A stretch of DNA of 64,000 nt from Bordetella genomosp. 7 (GCF_002261265.1 NZ_NEVK01000003.1:930001-994000); one strand, 5' to 3'. Counted from the first letter of the stretch, positions 25,008 to 34,380 are shown. Notes: generated by a model from the letters alone, not told the origin. Program-made: numbers and translations.

Positions 25008-26108
25008 TCAGGGCAGCAGGTCGCGGTGTTGGTCCAGCTGCGGTGATTCCAGATTGATGGTCGCGGGTTCGTGCAGGAAGCGGATGGGGCTGCCGATATG
25101 CGGCCTGCCGTCCGCGTCGCGCATCACAATGGCTCGCGCCTGGGTGTGAGGGTCCTGCAGGGCCTGGGGCAGGGTGTTGACGCCACCAAAGCACATGTCG
25201 AGCGCCTCGAGCCGGGCTTCCCATTCAGCCCTGGTGGCCTGCCCGAAGGCTTGTTCCAGGAACTCCATGACAGGCGCCTGGTGCGGGCCGGGGCCTCGCA
25301 GGCACGCCTCGGCCAGGTCGGGCCGGCCGAGTTCGTTCAATAGCGCGTGCACAAACTTCGGTTCCTGGCCAGCCAGCGCTACATGCTGGTTATCCCGCGT
25401 CCGGTAGATGCGGTAGAAGGCGCTGCCGCCGGTCGTGCGGTCCTGGCCGGGCTCGGGCGCGCGGTTGTGGGCGAACGTCGAGCCCAGCACGTTGCGCAAT
25501 GCGGCGATCATGCAATCGGACATGGAGATATCCAGATAATCGCCTTTGCCTGTCTCGTGCCGGCGCAACAGCGCCATCAGTACACCGGACAGGCCTTGCA
25601 AGGCACTCAGCAGATCGGCAAACGGCAGGTTGGGAATGGCGGGGTTCGTATCGGCCCCGGCGGTCAAAGACAAAGTGCCGCACAGCGCCTGGACCGCCAG
25701 GTCGTGCGCGGGGCGGTCGCGATAGGGGCCATCCTGGCCGAAGGCGCTGATCGAGCAGTACACAAGCCGCGGGTTGATCCGGGCCAGCGTCGCATAGTCG
25801 ACGCCCAGACGGGCCGCTACGCCGGGGCGGAACGATTCGATGAATACGTCCGCGGTTTCGACGAGCTTGTGCAGGGCGGCCCGGTCATGCTCGGATTTCA
25901 GATCCAGGGCGATACTTTTCTTGCCCCGGTTCAGGTTGCGGAAGAACACCGTGTGGGGCCCGTCAGACAGGCCGATGTGGCGGCCGGGGTCGCCGGCCGG
26001 CTGCTCTATCTTGATGACTTCCGCGCCATGGTCGGCCATTTCCAGCGAAAGGTAAGGGCCAGGCAGGAAGTTGGACATATCCAGTACGCGGATACCCGAT
26101 AGTTTCAT
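25008..26108 (-). CDS. Class III CoA-transferase (CaiB/BaiF family)
   Basis: The 366-residue protein has the family landmarks: VLDMSNFLPGPYLSLEMADH, GAEVIKIEQPAGDPGR, NRGKKSIALDLKS and YCSISAFGQDGPYRDRPAHD. The Asp in PAHDLAVQALCG is in the catalytic position. It should move CoA between an acyl-CoA and a free acid. It overlaps the second CoA-transferase by 4 bp (ATGA) and is the last gene of the operon. The adjoining paralogue suggests a possible heteromer, as in the benzylsuccinate CoA-transferase, but here both subunits keep the Asp. Confidence 0.9.
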   Translation of the reverse strand: MKLSGIRVLDMSNFLPGPYLSLEMADHGAEVIKIEQPAGDPGRHIGLSDGPHTVFFRNLNRGKKSIALDLKSEHDRAALHKLVETADVFIESFRPGVAARLGVDYATLARINPRLVYCSISAFGQDGPYRDRPAHDLAVQALCGTLSLTAGADTNPAIPNLPFADLLSALQGLSGVLMALLRRHETGKGDYLDISMSDCMIAALRNVLGSTFAHNRAPEPGQDRTTGGSAFYRIYRTRDNQHVALAGQEPKFVHALLNELGRPDLAEACLRGPGPHQAPVMEFLEQAFGQATRAEWEARLEALDMCFGGVNTLPQALQDPHTQARAIVMRDADGRPHIGSPIRFLHEPATINLESPQLDQHRDLLP

Positions 26109-27325
26109 GACAGATCTCGCGAAGCAATGACGTCGGGAGGGCAAAGAATCGCTTCGGTATCGGCGCCCAAGGCCGAGCAGGGGCGCAGGGGCGGGCGATT
26201 CCCATTGAACTTCAGCGGGTTGGACAGCATGCGCAGGTCGGGCCTGGCGGCATGGTCGATGCGGGTCAGCATGCCGCTGTCGCGAACGAAATCACTTTGC
26301 AGGGCCTGGTCCAGCGACAGCACCGGAGCGACCGGCAGCGCCCCTTCCAGCCGCGATAGCCAATGTTGGGTGCAATGACGCGAGAACTCGTCATCCAGCA
26401 GCCCGCTCAGGCGCGCCCGGTGTTGGAAGCGCAATTCGGCGGTGCGAAATTGCGGGTCGGCCGCCAGGTCGTCGCGCTCCAGCGCCTGGGTGAGGGCTTC
26501 CCAGAACTTCTGGGTCATGCACATGATGAAAATCCAGCCGTCGGCGGTGGGAAATGTCTGTACAGGCGTCAAGGAATAATGCGCGCTGCGCTTTTGCCGC
26601 TGGGCGGCATGCTGTTCGTTGAGCAGCCACGTGGCGGTGTAGCCAAGCTGGTGGAGCGTGACGTCGAACAGATTGGTATCTACATCGCAGCCCTGGCCGG
26701 TTTCGCGCGCGCGCAGCAGTGCCGATAGCAGGCCGACCATGGATGTAAGGCCCGTCATGTGGTCGACGATGGAAGGCGCGCCGAAGCGTGCGGGCGGTGT
26801 GCCGAGCTCGCCGGTCAGGTGCATCAGCCCGCATTCGGCCTGCATCAGATAGTCGTAGCCCGGCCATGAAGCACGGGGGTTGTCGCGGCCGTACGCGGAA
26901 ATGTGCACGCATACCAATGCCTTATTGAGCCGTGACAATGACGCGTAGTCCAGCCCCAGCTTGGCCGGCTGGTCGCCGCGCAGGTTGTTCAGCACAACGT
27001 CCGCTTCACACGCCAGTGTTTCAAAGGCCTGGCGGCCTTCGTCGGACTTGATGTCCAGAACGACGCTTTGCTTATTGGTGTTCCAGCTCTGGAAATACTG
27101 GCTGTCGTCCGGGCCGAGCATGAACGGCCCCGTCTGGCGGGACGGGTCGCCGCGGGTTGCGGCGTTTTCTATCTTGATGACCTGCGCACCCAGGTGCGCG
27201 AGAAACATGGTGCCGTAGGGGCCCGCGCCGAACTGTTCTACCGAGATGATGCGTACGCCCTGCAGCGGAAGATGGGCAGGGCGCGGTACGTGACGGCCCT
27301 GTGGCTTGCCGGCACCCGGGGTCAT
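26105..27325 (-). CDS. Class III CoA-transferase (CaiB/BaiF family)
   Basis: The 406-residue protein carries ISVEQFGAGPYGTMFLAHLG, GAQVIKIENAATRGDPSR and PGYDYLMQAECGLMHLTG, with the catalytic Asp in the YD pair. It differs clearly from the 366-residue neighbour, so the pair is not a recent duplication. ATG 27325 overlaps the acyl-CoA dehydrogenase stop (ATGA) and is preferred to 27349. Probable role: activation of a carboxylic acid to its CoA thioester ahead of the dehydrogenase. Confidence 0.9.
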   Translation of the reverse strand: MTPGAGKPQGRHVPRPAHLPLQGVRIISVEQFGAGPYGTMFLAHLGAQVIKIENAATRGDPSRQTGPFMLGPDDSQYFQSWNTNKQSVVLDIKSDEGRQAFETLACEADVVLNNLRGDQPAKLGLDYASLSRLNKALVCVHISAYGRDNPRASWPGYDYLMQAECGLMHLTGELGTPPARFGAPSIVDHMTGLTSMVGLLSALLRARETGQGCDVDTNLFDVTLHQLGYTATWLLNEQHAAQRQKRSAHYSLTPVQTFPTADGWIFIMCMTQKFWEALTQALERDDLAADPQFRTAELRFQHRARLSGLLDDEFSRHCTQHWLSRLEGALPVAPVLSLDQALQSDFVRDSGMLTRIDHAARPDLRMLSNPLKFNGNRPPLRPCSALGADTEAILCPPDVIASRDLS

Positions 27326-28500
27326 TGCGCGGGATTCCTTTTGATCCACTGCTTGGAAATGATGATGCGCTGCATTTCGTTGGTTCCCTCGCCGATGCAG
27401 GTCAGCGGGGCATCGCGGTACAGGCGCTCTATGTCGTATTCCTTGGAGTATCCGTAGGCGCCATGGATGCGCATGGATTCGGTGCTGTTTTCCAGCGCCG
27501 CCTCGGATGCAAAGTACTTGGCCATGCCGGCTTCCATGTCGCAGCGTTCTCCGCGGTCGAAGCAGGCAGCGGCGTCCAGCGTCAGCAGACGCGCTGCGCG
27601 GGCTCTGGTGGCCATCTCGCCCAGTTTCAGGGCGATTGCCTGGTGTTCGCAGATAGGTTTGCCGAACGTCTTGCGTATCTGGGCATACTCGGTGGCCAGG
27701 CGCAGCGCGCCTTCGGCGATGCCCACCCCGCGCGAGGCGACGTTGATGCGGCCCAGTTCCAGGCCGCCCGTGGCTTGGTAAAAGCCCTGGCCTTCGACGC
27801 CGCCGATCAGGTGGTCGGCCGGTAGACGATAGTCTTCAGCGATGAGCTCTCCGCTATCGATGGACTTGTACCCCAGCTTGGCGAGCTTGCGGCTGCTGTC
27901 GAACCCGGGCCCCTTGGGCGCGATGAACAGGCTCATGCCCTTGTGGGGGGGCTGTGCGTCGGGATCGGTTTTGACCAGCAGGGCAAAGCACGAGCCTTCG
28001 ACAGCGTTGGTGATCCATGTTTTTGTTCCGTTGATGACGTAGTGGTCACCATCGCGCCGGGCCGTCATGCGTATGCCTTGCAGGTCGGTGCCCGCGTCGG
28101 GTTCGGTAAGCGCAAGGCCGCCGCGGACTTCTCCGGACGCCAAGCGGGGCAGCCATTGCTGCTTCTGCTGTGCGGTGCCGAACTTCTCGATGGCCAGCGC
28201 AAGCATCAGGTGCGAGTTGAATATGCCAGTGACAGACATCCATACCGATGACACGCGCATGACGATCTTGGCATACGTGGTGGCGGGCAGGCCCAGGCCG
28301 CCGTATTCGGTGCTTACCGTCGCGCCGAACAGGCCCAGTTCCTTCATTTCTTCGACGATATGGCTGGGGTAGCGGTCGGCATGGTCGTGTTCGCGCACGA
28401 CTTCGGGTTTTAGCGATCGCTCGATCCAGCGATCAACGGCAGCGAGCAGTTCGGCTTCATCGCCGGCCGAGATCGACCGAACGGAGTCTGGAGTGGTCAT
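27322..28500 (-). CDS. Acyl-CoA dehydrogenase
   Basis: The flavoprotein has 392 residues: LGLFGATVSTEYGGLGLPAT, GGLALTEPDAGTDLQGIRM (FAD/substrate region), TKTWITNA, RKTFGKPICEHQAI and a C-terminal IGEGTNEMQRIIISKQ. The Glu of GEGT is the usual catalytic base position. It should make a 2,3-enoyl-CoA and pass electrons to ETF. The start at 28500 follows AGAGG, with a candidate operator just upstream. It heads a three-gene operon with the two CoA-transferases. Confidence 0.92.
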   Translation of the reverse strand: MTTPDSVRSISAGDEAELLAAVDRWIERSLKPEVVREHDHADRYPSHIVEEMKELGLFGATVSTEYGGLGLPATTYAKIVMRVSSVWMSVTGIFNSHLMLALAIEKFGTAQQKQQWLPRLASGEVRGGLALTEPDAGTDLQGIRMTARRDGDHYVINGTKTWITNAVEGSCFALLVKTDPDAQPPHKGMSLFIAPKGPGFDSSRKLAKLGYKSIDSGELIAEDYRLPADHLIGGVEGQGFYQATGGLELGRINVASRGVGIAEGALRLATEYAQIRKTFGKPICEHQAIALKLGEMATRARAARLLTLDAAACFDRGERCDMEAGMAKYFASEAALENSTESMRIHGAYGYSKEYDIERLYRDAPLTCIGEGTNEMQRIIISKQWIKRNPAQ

Positions 28501-28515
28501 GGTGGCCTCTTGGTA

Positions 28516-28634
28516 AATACGTACGTACAAGTATTGCAGCGTAACTTGTGCCGGTCAAGTCGTATTTATCAGGTAATTCGCGCGGCTGCTTATGGCGCGG
28601 AGGCGTTTTTCTTTAAGATATACGTACAACTTAT
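28516..28634. promoter_or_regulatory. Candidate GntR operators before the acyl-CoA operon
   Basis: A near-palindrome with AATAC/GTATT ends and a TTGTACG core on the minus strand lies at 28516-28535, and CGTACAACTTAT at 28623-28634. The second is identical over 12 bp to the site at 22456-22467. Both lie in the acyl-CoA dehydrogenase promoter region; the second overlaps the last bases of alkB. Confidence 0.6.
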
Positions 28635-29284
28635 GTGGTGGTCGCCGCGCGCCGGAATGTCAGATTCACGCGTGCCGCGCCCAGGCGCGGATGATGGTTC
28701 TGGGCCACCGGCAGTACGCCGTGATAGCGCAGGCGCGCCGGGCCGCCCCAGACCACCACATCGCCGTGCTGCAATGGCACGCGCCGCGCCGGGTCGCTGC
28801 GTTGCCCGCCGCCCCAGAGGAACATGGCGTCTATGCCCAGCGACACCGATACGATGGGCGCACTCATGTCTTGCTCGTTCTTGTCCTGGTGCAGGCTCAT
28901 ACGCGCCTTGGGCGCATAACGGTTGACCAGGCACGCATCCGGCAAGAAGCCGGGATAACCGGCCGCGCCGGCCGCGTCTTGCGCCAGACGCAGGAATGAT
29001 GGCGGCATGGCGGGCCAGGGCAGGCCGGTTTGCGGGTCATGCCGCGTGTATCGATACCCGTGGCGGTCGCTGGTCCATCCCCATGTGCCGCAATTGGTCA
29101 GGGCAGCTGACATGCGAAAGCCGCCCGGGGTTTCCATGTGGCGCAGCGGCGCTGCCTGCATGACGCTTTCCAGCGCGGGCAGCAGCGCGTCGACATAGGG
29201 CAGCGCATGGCCGCGCAGGAAGACCGCGCCCGGTTCGAGTTCAACGGGCGGTTCGCTGCCCGTGGAGAACAGGTCCAGGTTCAT
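28631..29284 (-). CDS. alkB: Alkylated DNA/RNA repair dioxygenase AlkB
   Basis: The protein has 217 residues against 216 in E. coli AlkB. The iron ligands H132, D134 (SLHQDKNEQD) and H188 (RLRYHGVLP) and the 2-oxoglutarate arginines R205 and R211 (RVNLTFRR) each sit one residue later than in E. coli. The nucleotide-lid region is also conserved (GWTSDRHGYRYTR). It oxidatively removes methyl groups such as 1-meA and 3-meC from DNA. It follows the second 2OG oxygenase gene by 10 bp, and its 3' end carries a candidate operator for the next operon. Confidence 0.95.
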   Translation of the reverse strand: MNLDLFSTGSEPPVELEPGAVFLRGHALPYVDALLPALESVMQAAPLRHMETPGGFRMSAALTNCGTWGWTSDRHGYRYTRHDPQTGLPWPAMPPSFLRLAQDAAGAAGYPGFLPDACLVNRYAPKARMSLHQDKNEQDMSAPIVSVSLGIDAMFLWGGGQRSDPARRVPLQHGDVVVWGGPARLRYHGVLPVAQNHHPRLGAARVNLTFRRAATTT

Positions 29285-29294
29285 ACAGTGGGCG

Positions 29295-30017
29295 CTATTG
29301 GGCGTCGTGGAAGATGATGCCCAGTGTATGCCGCTGCCCCGAACGCACCACGCTCACGCCGTGGCGCTGCACGACGCGGTACGGGCCGCGCGTGCCTTGC
29401 ACCGGCCGGTAATTGACGGCAAACGCGACGGCGTCGCCGCGGCGCAGCGGCACCACGTCTGCACGGGACTGCATGCGGGGGCGCTGCGTGGTCAATACAA
29501 ATTCACCGCCGGTGAAGTCTTGCCGGGGTTCTGAAAGCAACACGGCGACTTGCAACGGAAAGACGTGCTGACCGTAAAGATCCTGGTGCAGACAGTTGTA
29601 GTCGCCGGGTCCATAGGCCAGCAACAGAGGCGTGGGGCGGCCCTGGCCGGCGGCATGGCAGCGTCGCAAGAACCCGCGCAAGGTGGCCGGATAGCTGACA
29701 TCGATGCCCAGCGCCGCGTTCCAGCGGTTGGCCAGGGGAGCCAGGCGCGGGTAAAGCGACTCGCGCAGTCGCCCGACGATGTCGGGTAACGGGTAGTCGA
29801 AGTATTTGTACTCGCCGCGTCCGAACCCGTGCCGCGCCATCACGATGCGGCTGCGAAAGCGTGCGTTGTCTTCGTATGCGCGCACGAGCGCGGCGCACTC
29901 GGCCGCATCCAGCAAAGCCGGCAGGACCGCGTATCCGTCCTGGTCGAGGGCGCTTAGGATGGCCGGCCAGTCCAGCCTTGCCAGGCCATCCGGGCGGGCA
30001 GATTCGGTGGCGTTCAT
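29295..30017 (-). CDS. 2-oxoglutarate/Fe(II)-dependent oxygenase
   Basis: The 240-residue protein has H144 and D146 in CLHQDLYGQHVFPLQ. The distal part, HGVSVVRSGQRHTLGIIFHD, would supply the third His ligand (H219) and the 2OG-binding Arg (R229). It has the prolyl-4-hydroxylase-like fold and is commonly found beside alkB or ada in proteobacteria. Its substrate is unknown. ATG 30017 gives a sensible N-terminus; longer forms in this frame read through a hairpin. Confidence 0.82.
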   Translation of the reverse strand: MNATESARPDGLARLDWPAILSALDQDGYAVLPALLDAAECAALVRAYEDNARFRSRIVMARHGFGRGEYKYFDYPLPDIVGRLRESLYPRLAPLANRWNAALGIDVSYPATLRGFLRRCHAAGQGRPTPLLLAYGPGDYNCLHQDLYGQHVFPLQVAVLLSEPRQDFTGGEFVLTTQRPRMQSRADVVPLRRGDAVAFAVNYRPVQGTRGPYRVVQRHGVSVVRSGQRHTLGIIFHDAQ

Positions 30018-30029
30018 GGCCCCAGTGTA

Positions 30030-30047
30030 GGGCGGCCCCTGCCGCCC
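30030..30047. terminator. Hairpin between the I78 and 2OG oxygenase genes
   Basis: GGGCGGC and GCCGCCC form a 7-bp stem around a CCCT loop. It lies downstream of the I78-type gene and just before the oxygenase start on the minus strand, so it probably ends the I78 transcript. There is no T-run. Confidence 0.45.
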
Positions 30048-30085
30048 CGCATCCGGGCGGTTGCGGTCAAACTCCGCCGCCGGGC

Positions 30086-30412
30086 TCAGCCACAGCGCAG
30101 GGCCGTGATCACGTCGCCCGCATCCAGGATGACGTTCAGGCGGGTGGGGTTGTATTCCATCGTCATGACTTGGCCGGGACGCATGACCCGCAGGTGGGCC
30201 GACTGCGAACGCTCGCGGGCATCGTTGCCCACGGAATCCGAGTACTTCTGGCCGACCAGATCTTGCACGCGCTGGGCGTCGCATTCGGACATGGGCGCGC
30301 CAGCGGGGGAAGAGGCGTCCGCAGCGCCATCCGGCGTGGCGCGCTGGGTGCCGCTGGAGGCGCAGGCGGCCAGCCCGGCCACCAGGAAAACGGGTATCAG
30401 CTTGCGTATCAT
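30086..30412 (-). CDS. I78-family peptidase inhibitor, lipoprotein
   Basis: The 108-residue precursor starts MIRKLIPVFLVAGLAAC, a lipoprotein signal with lipobox LAAC. The mature domain has the I78 pattern: ECDAQRVQDLVGQKY, then RPGQVMTMEYNPTRLNVILD and the terminal ALRCG, with two Cys that could pair. Such proteins inhibit serine proteases and are likely exposed on the outer membrane. ATG 30412 is favoured over 30475 because it opens with the signal peptide. Confidence 0.85.
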   Translation of the reverse strand: MIRKLIPVFLVAGLAACASSGTQRATPDGAADASSPAGAPMSECDAQRVQDLVGQKYSDSVGNDARERSQSAHLRVMRPGQVMTMEYNPTRLNVILDAGDVITALRCG

Positions 30413-30505
30413 GAAGGCTCCTTCAGGCAGCAATGAACGTTCATGATAGACCAGCTTGCCGGCTGTTTTGTTCATCCGTGCGCGGACGGCCGGGACGCTG
30501 GGCGG

Positions 30506-31483
30506 TCAGTCGTTGCCGCCTGCCACCGCGAGCTGTGCCTGACCCGCTACCGCGGCCGGCAGGCCGCGCAGCCGCGCCACGTCGCGCAGGGGCGGCGCGC
30601 CATACTGCCGGCTGTATTCGCGGCTGAATTGCGAGGCGCTTTCATAGCCCACCTGGCGTGCCGCAGCCCCCGCATCGGCGAGACCGGCAAGCAAGAGCCG
30701 CCGGGCCTCCTGCAATCTGAGCTGCTTCTGGTATTGGAGCGGGCTCAGGGCGGTGACCGCCTTGAAATGGTGGTGTAGCGACGACGTGCTCATGTTGACT
30801 GCCTGGGCAAGCTGCTCCACGCGCAGCGGCTGGTCGTAGTGGGTGCGAAGCCAGGCAATGGCCTGCCGGACCTGGTGCGCCGGACCCTCGTTGCGGCAGA
30901 TATGGCGCAGGCGGCCGCCCAGCTCTCCGGTGAGCAGCCTGTATGAGATCTCGCGGCGCAGCAGGGGGGCGAGCACGGGAATGTCTTGCGCAGTGTCCAG
31001 CAGCCGCGCCATGCGCAGTGCGGCGTCGAGCAAGGGGGGCGACAGGCGGGCCACTGCCAGGCCGCGCCCCGCCGTGGTGTCTGCCGGGGCCGCCAGTTCG
31101 GTTTCGGCGATCAGGCTGGCGGTATCGCGCGGGTCCAGGTCCAGCACGAAGCACAGGTAGGGGGTATCCGGGCTGGCAAGGGTGATCCGTGTCGCCACGG
31201 GCAGGTCGACCGAGGTAAGCAGGTAGTCCGACGCGCTGTACTCGTACACGTCTTCGCCGATTTCGACCCGCTTGGCGCCCTGCACCAGCAGCGCCAGGGA
31301 TGGCCGGTACACGGCGAAGCTGAGTTCGCTGGGGCGTGAAGAACGGAAAAACGACAGGCCCTCGATGCCGCTGGGGTGCAGCCCGTCGGCGGGGGCATGA
31401 CGGTTGATCAGGGCCGCGAGCTCGCCCAGGCCGCTGGCCAGGGCGGGCGGGACGCTTGCCGAAATCTGGGTTGCCGGAACCAT
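30506..31483 (-). CDS. AraC-family transcriptional regulator
   Basis: The protein has 325 residues. The N-terminal part ([20 protein letters not shown]) is an AraC_N/cupin-type ligand domain. The C-terminal ~100 residues hold two helix-turn-helix units, [20 protein letters not shown] and [20 protein letters not shown]. It is on the same strand as, and 30 bp after, the molybdenum oxidoreductase operon, so it may be co-transcribed with it or regulate it. Confidence 0.88.
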   Translation of the reverse strand: MVPATQISASVPPALASGLGELAALINRHAPADGLHPSGIEGLSFFRSSRPSELSFAVYRPSLALLVQGAKRVEIGEDVYEYSASDYLLTSVDLPVATRITLASPDTPYLCFVLDLDPRDTASLIAETELAAPADTTAGRGLAVARLSPPLLDAALRMARLLDTAQDIPVLAPLLRREISYRLLTGELGGRLRHICRNEGPAHQVRQAIAWLRTHYDQPLRVEQLAQAVNMSTSSLHHHFKAVTALSPLQYQKQLRLQEARRLLLAGLADAGAAARQVGYESASQFSREYSRQYGAPPLRDVARLRGLPAAVAGQAQLAVAGGND

Positions 31484-31513
31484 GTTGATCGCGAATGCTG
31501 CAACAGCGAAATA

Positions 31514-33778
31514 TTACGCCGATCGCGCCAGGCGTTGTGTGTGCTGTTCGAAGGGCAGTGTACGGATGCGTTGGCCCGTGGCGGCAAACAGGGCGTTGGC
31601 GACCGCCGGCGCCACCGGCGGAACGCCGGGTTCGCCCACCCCGGTGGGTTTTTCTTGCGACGCCACCGTATGCACTTCGACGGCCGGCATCTCGTTGATG
31701 CGCAGAACGGGGTAGTCGTGAAAATTGCTTTGCTCCACCTGTCCGTCTTTCAGAGTCAGGGCGCCGTACAGCGCCGTGGACAGGCCAAAGCCGATGCCGC
31801 CTTCCATCTGGGCCCTGACGACATCGGGGTTGATCACCAGACCGCAGTCCACGGCACAGACGATGCGGTCGACCTTGAAGCTGCCGTCGTCCTTTACCGT
31901 GACTTCGGCGACTTGCGCAACGATGCTGCTGAACGACTCGTGCAGCGCCACCCCGCGGCCGCGCCGTTCGCCTTGCCCGCCTGCGGCCAGCGGCTGCGAC
32001 CAGCCGGCTTTTTCCGCCGCGAGCTCCAGCACCCTGCGGTGCCTGGGATGTTGGTCGAGCAGGGCGAGCCGATAGGCGACGGGGTCTTTTCCGGCCGCAC
32101 CGGAGGCCTCGTCCATCAGGCTTTCGGCCGAAAACGCAGTGTGCGTGTGGCCGACCGACCGATACCACAGCACAGGCACGCCCACGTCATCGGGTGTGTA
32201 CGACTCAACGAGCAGGTTGGGCACGGCATAGCGCAGATCGGCCTGCCCTTCTACCGAGGAGGGGTCGATGCCGTTCTGCATGGCCGCTTCAAGCGGGCTG
32301 CCCCTGAATATCGACTGCCCGGCCAGCCGCACGTGCCAGGCAACCAGCTCGCCCTGCGCATCCAGGCCGATGCGCGCGCGGTGGATGTTCAACGGCCGGT
32401 AATAGCCGCCGCGCATGTCGTCTTCGCGAGTCCATACCAGCTTGATAGGGGCGTCAACTCCCTGTTCACGCGCCGACTTGGCGATGTGGGCGGCTTCGGC
32501 AATGTAGTCGGCGTGCGCACAGGCGCGCCGTCCGAAGCTGCCGCCCGCGTACAACTGCGTGATGAAGACTTTTTCCGCAGGCAGGCCCAACACTTTGGCC
32601 ACGACGCCCTGATCCACGGTCTGGAATTGTTCGCCGTTCCAGATGTCGCAGCGGTCGTCACTCAAGTGCACCAGGCAGTTCATGGGTTCCATGGCGGCGT
32701 GCGCCAGGTAGGGAAATTCGTATTCCGCCTCGATGACGTGCGCCGCCTTTGCCAGGGCCGCCTCTGCATCGCCATGGCTGCCGGCGACGGCGCCGGGGCG
32801 GTCAAGCGCGGCCCGAAATTGCGCGCGGATGTCTTCGGAGCCTTGCCTGTAGGCGCGGCTGTCGTCCCATTGGACCTGCAGCGCATCACGGCCGGTGCGC
32901 GCGGCCCAGGTGTTGTCGGCCAGTACCGCGACCCCTTCGAAATTGTGGCCGGTGCCCGCGAATTGCACGACGTGGCGCACGCCCGGCACGGCCAGCGCCT
33001 TGCTGGCATCGAAGCCGGCAACCTTGCCGCCGAAGCGCGGCGGGTGCGCCGCCATGGCGACCAGCATGCCGGGCAGCTTGATGTCTTGCGTGAAAACGGC
33101 GGCACCGTTGGTCTTGGCATGAGCGTCGACCCGGCGCGGCGCTTCCTGGCCGATGAGCTTGAAGTCGGCAGGCGTCTTCAGTTGTACCGATTCGGGAACG
33201 GGCTGACGGGCTGCGGCATCGGCCAGTTCGCCGAAGGTGGCCTGCCGCTGCGTAGCGGCGTGGCGCACCACGCCTTCGGACACCGTGATCTCGGCCGGAC
33301 TGACTTGCCAGCGCTGTGCGGCAGCGGCCACCAGCATGGCGCGCGCGGTTGCGCCGGCGCGCCGCATCTGCTCGAAGGAATTCGAAATGGCCGTGCTGCC
33401 GCCCGTGCCCTGCAGGCCGAACGCCAGGTTCTTGTACAGCTCGGTGTTGGCGGGCGCGCCTTCGACGCGCACGCGCGACCAGTCGGCATCGAGTTCTTCG
33501 GCTACCAGGGTGGCCAGGCCCGTGTACGCGCCTTGCCCCATTTCCAGGTGCTTGGACAATACCGTAACGGTGCCGTCGCTGCCGATTCGCACAAAGGCGT
33601 TCGGCGCGAAGGCCGCCGAATGGTCGGCCGCGGCCGCGGGCCCGGCGGCGGACCGGACTGCGGCGGGGCCCAGCGTGAAGCCGAGCACCAGCCCGCCCGC
33701 ACCCTGCATGAAACGGCGGCGGCTGACATTGCGCACCGGCATGACCGCCGCGACGTGGGATCGCACGATGGGATGCAT
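31514..33778 (-). CDS. Xanthine-dehydrogenase-family large subunit (IorB-like molybdopterin oxidoreductase)
   Basis: At 754 residues it has a twin-arginine signal ([13 protein letters not shown]), so it is exported with cofactor bound. Two Ald_Xan_dh_C2-type molybdenum-binding regions follow: [29 protein letters not shown], then [13 protein letters not shown], with the conserved Glu in [18 protein letters not shown]. It is the isoquinoline 1-oxidoreductase/aldehyde-oxidase-like type and works with the 2Fe-2S subunit just upstream. The true substrate is unknown; aromatic heterocycle or aldehyde hydroxylation is inferred. Confidence 0.9.
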   Translation of the reverse strand: MHPIVRSHVAAVMPVRNVSRRRFMQGAGGLVLGFTLGPAAVRSAAGPAAAADHSAAFAPNAFVRIGSDGTVTVLSKHLEMGQGAYTGLATLVAEELDADWSRVRVEGAPANTELYKNLAFGLQGTGGSTAISNSFEQMRRAGATARAMLVAAAAQRWQVSPAEITVSEGVVRHAATQRQATFGELADAAARQPVPESVQLKTPADFKLIGQEAPRRVDAHAKTNGAAVFTQDIKLPGMLVAMAAHPPRFGGKVAGFDASKALAVPGVRHVVQFAGTGHNFEGVAVLADNTWAARTGRDALQVQWDDSRAYRQGSEDIRAQFRAALDRPGAVAGSHGDAEAALAKAAHVIEAEYEFPYLAHAAMEPMNCLVHLSDDRCDIWNGEQFQTVDQGVVAKVLGLPAEKVFITQLYAGGSFGRRACAHADYIAEAAHIAKSAREQGVDAPIKLVWTREDDMRGGYYRPLNIHRARIGLDAQGELVAWHVRLAGQSIFRGSPLEAAMQNGIDPSSVEGQADLRYAVPNLLVESYTPDDVGVPVLWYRSVGHTHTAFSAESLMDEASGAAGKDPVAYRLALLDQHPRHRRVLELAAEKAGWSQPLAAGGQGERRGRGVALHESFSSIVAQVAEVTVKDDGSFKVDRIVCAVDCGLVINPDVVRAQMEGGIGFGLSTALYGALTLKDGQVEQSNFHDYPVLRINEMPAVEVHTVASQEKPTGVGEPGVPPVAPAVANALFAATGQRIRTLPFEQHTQRLARSA

Positions 33779-33792
33779 GAGTGTCTCCTGTG

Positions 33793-34251
33793 TCAGGCCA
33801 GCGCGCGCGCGGCTTCGTGGATGGCGGCGCGGATGCGCACATACGTGGCGCAGCGGCATACGTTGCCGCTCATCGCGTTGTCGATGTCGGCGTCGGTGGG
33901 CTGGGGGTTTTGCGCGAGCAGGGCCGCGGCGGACATGATCTGTCCCGACTGGCAGTAGCCGCACTGGGCCACGTCGAGCTTGCGCCAGGCCGCCTGCACG
34001 GCTTGCCCGACTCTGTCGGCGTCCACGCCTTCGATCGTGGTGATCTTCTTGCCGGCCACGGCAGCCAGGGGCGTGACGCACGAGCGGATCGCAACCCCGT
34101 CGGCTTGCACGGTACAGGCTCCGCACAGCGCCATGCCGCAGCCGTATTTGGTGCCGGTCAGGTTCGCGACATCGCGCAGCGCCCACAGCAGCGGCATTTC
34201 ATCGGGCGCATCCAGGGCAGTATCGTTGCCGTTGATGTTCAAGGCGGGCAT
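33793..34251 (-). CDS. 2Fe-2S small subunit of molybdenum oxidoreductase (IorA-like)
   Basis: The 152-residue protein has the plant-type 2Fe-2S motif GTKYGCGMALCGACTV followed by RSC. A second cluster is CGYCQSGQIM with CRCATYVRIRAAI near the C-terminus. These eight cysteines match the XDH/CODH small-subunit family. It passes electrons from the large subunit, whose gene starts 14 bp later. No medium FAD subunit is present, as is usual for IorAB-type enzymes. Confidence 0.93.
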   Translation of the reverse strand: MPALNINGNDTALDAPDEMPLLWALRDVANLTGTKYGCGMALCGACTVQADGVAIRSCVTPLAAVAGKKITTIEGVDADRVGQAVQAAWRKLDVAQCGYCQSGQIMSAAALLAQNPQPTDADIDNAMSGNVCRCATYVRIRAAIHEAARALA

Positions 34252-34380
34252 GGCGAGTTCCTTCTGAACGGCGGGGCCCGCGCCCCGCAGACGAGCAGAA
34301 TAAGAAATTCGCCCCGCCTACAGCAATGCCGATTTCTCTGTCATTCTTGCCTGATCCTGCGAACCTGCGCAGGCCGGCCG

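Noticed and set aside
31376-33958. An 860-codon open frame on the plus strand
   Set aside because: It is antisense to the molybdenum oxidoreductase subunit, which carries unmistakable family motifs.
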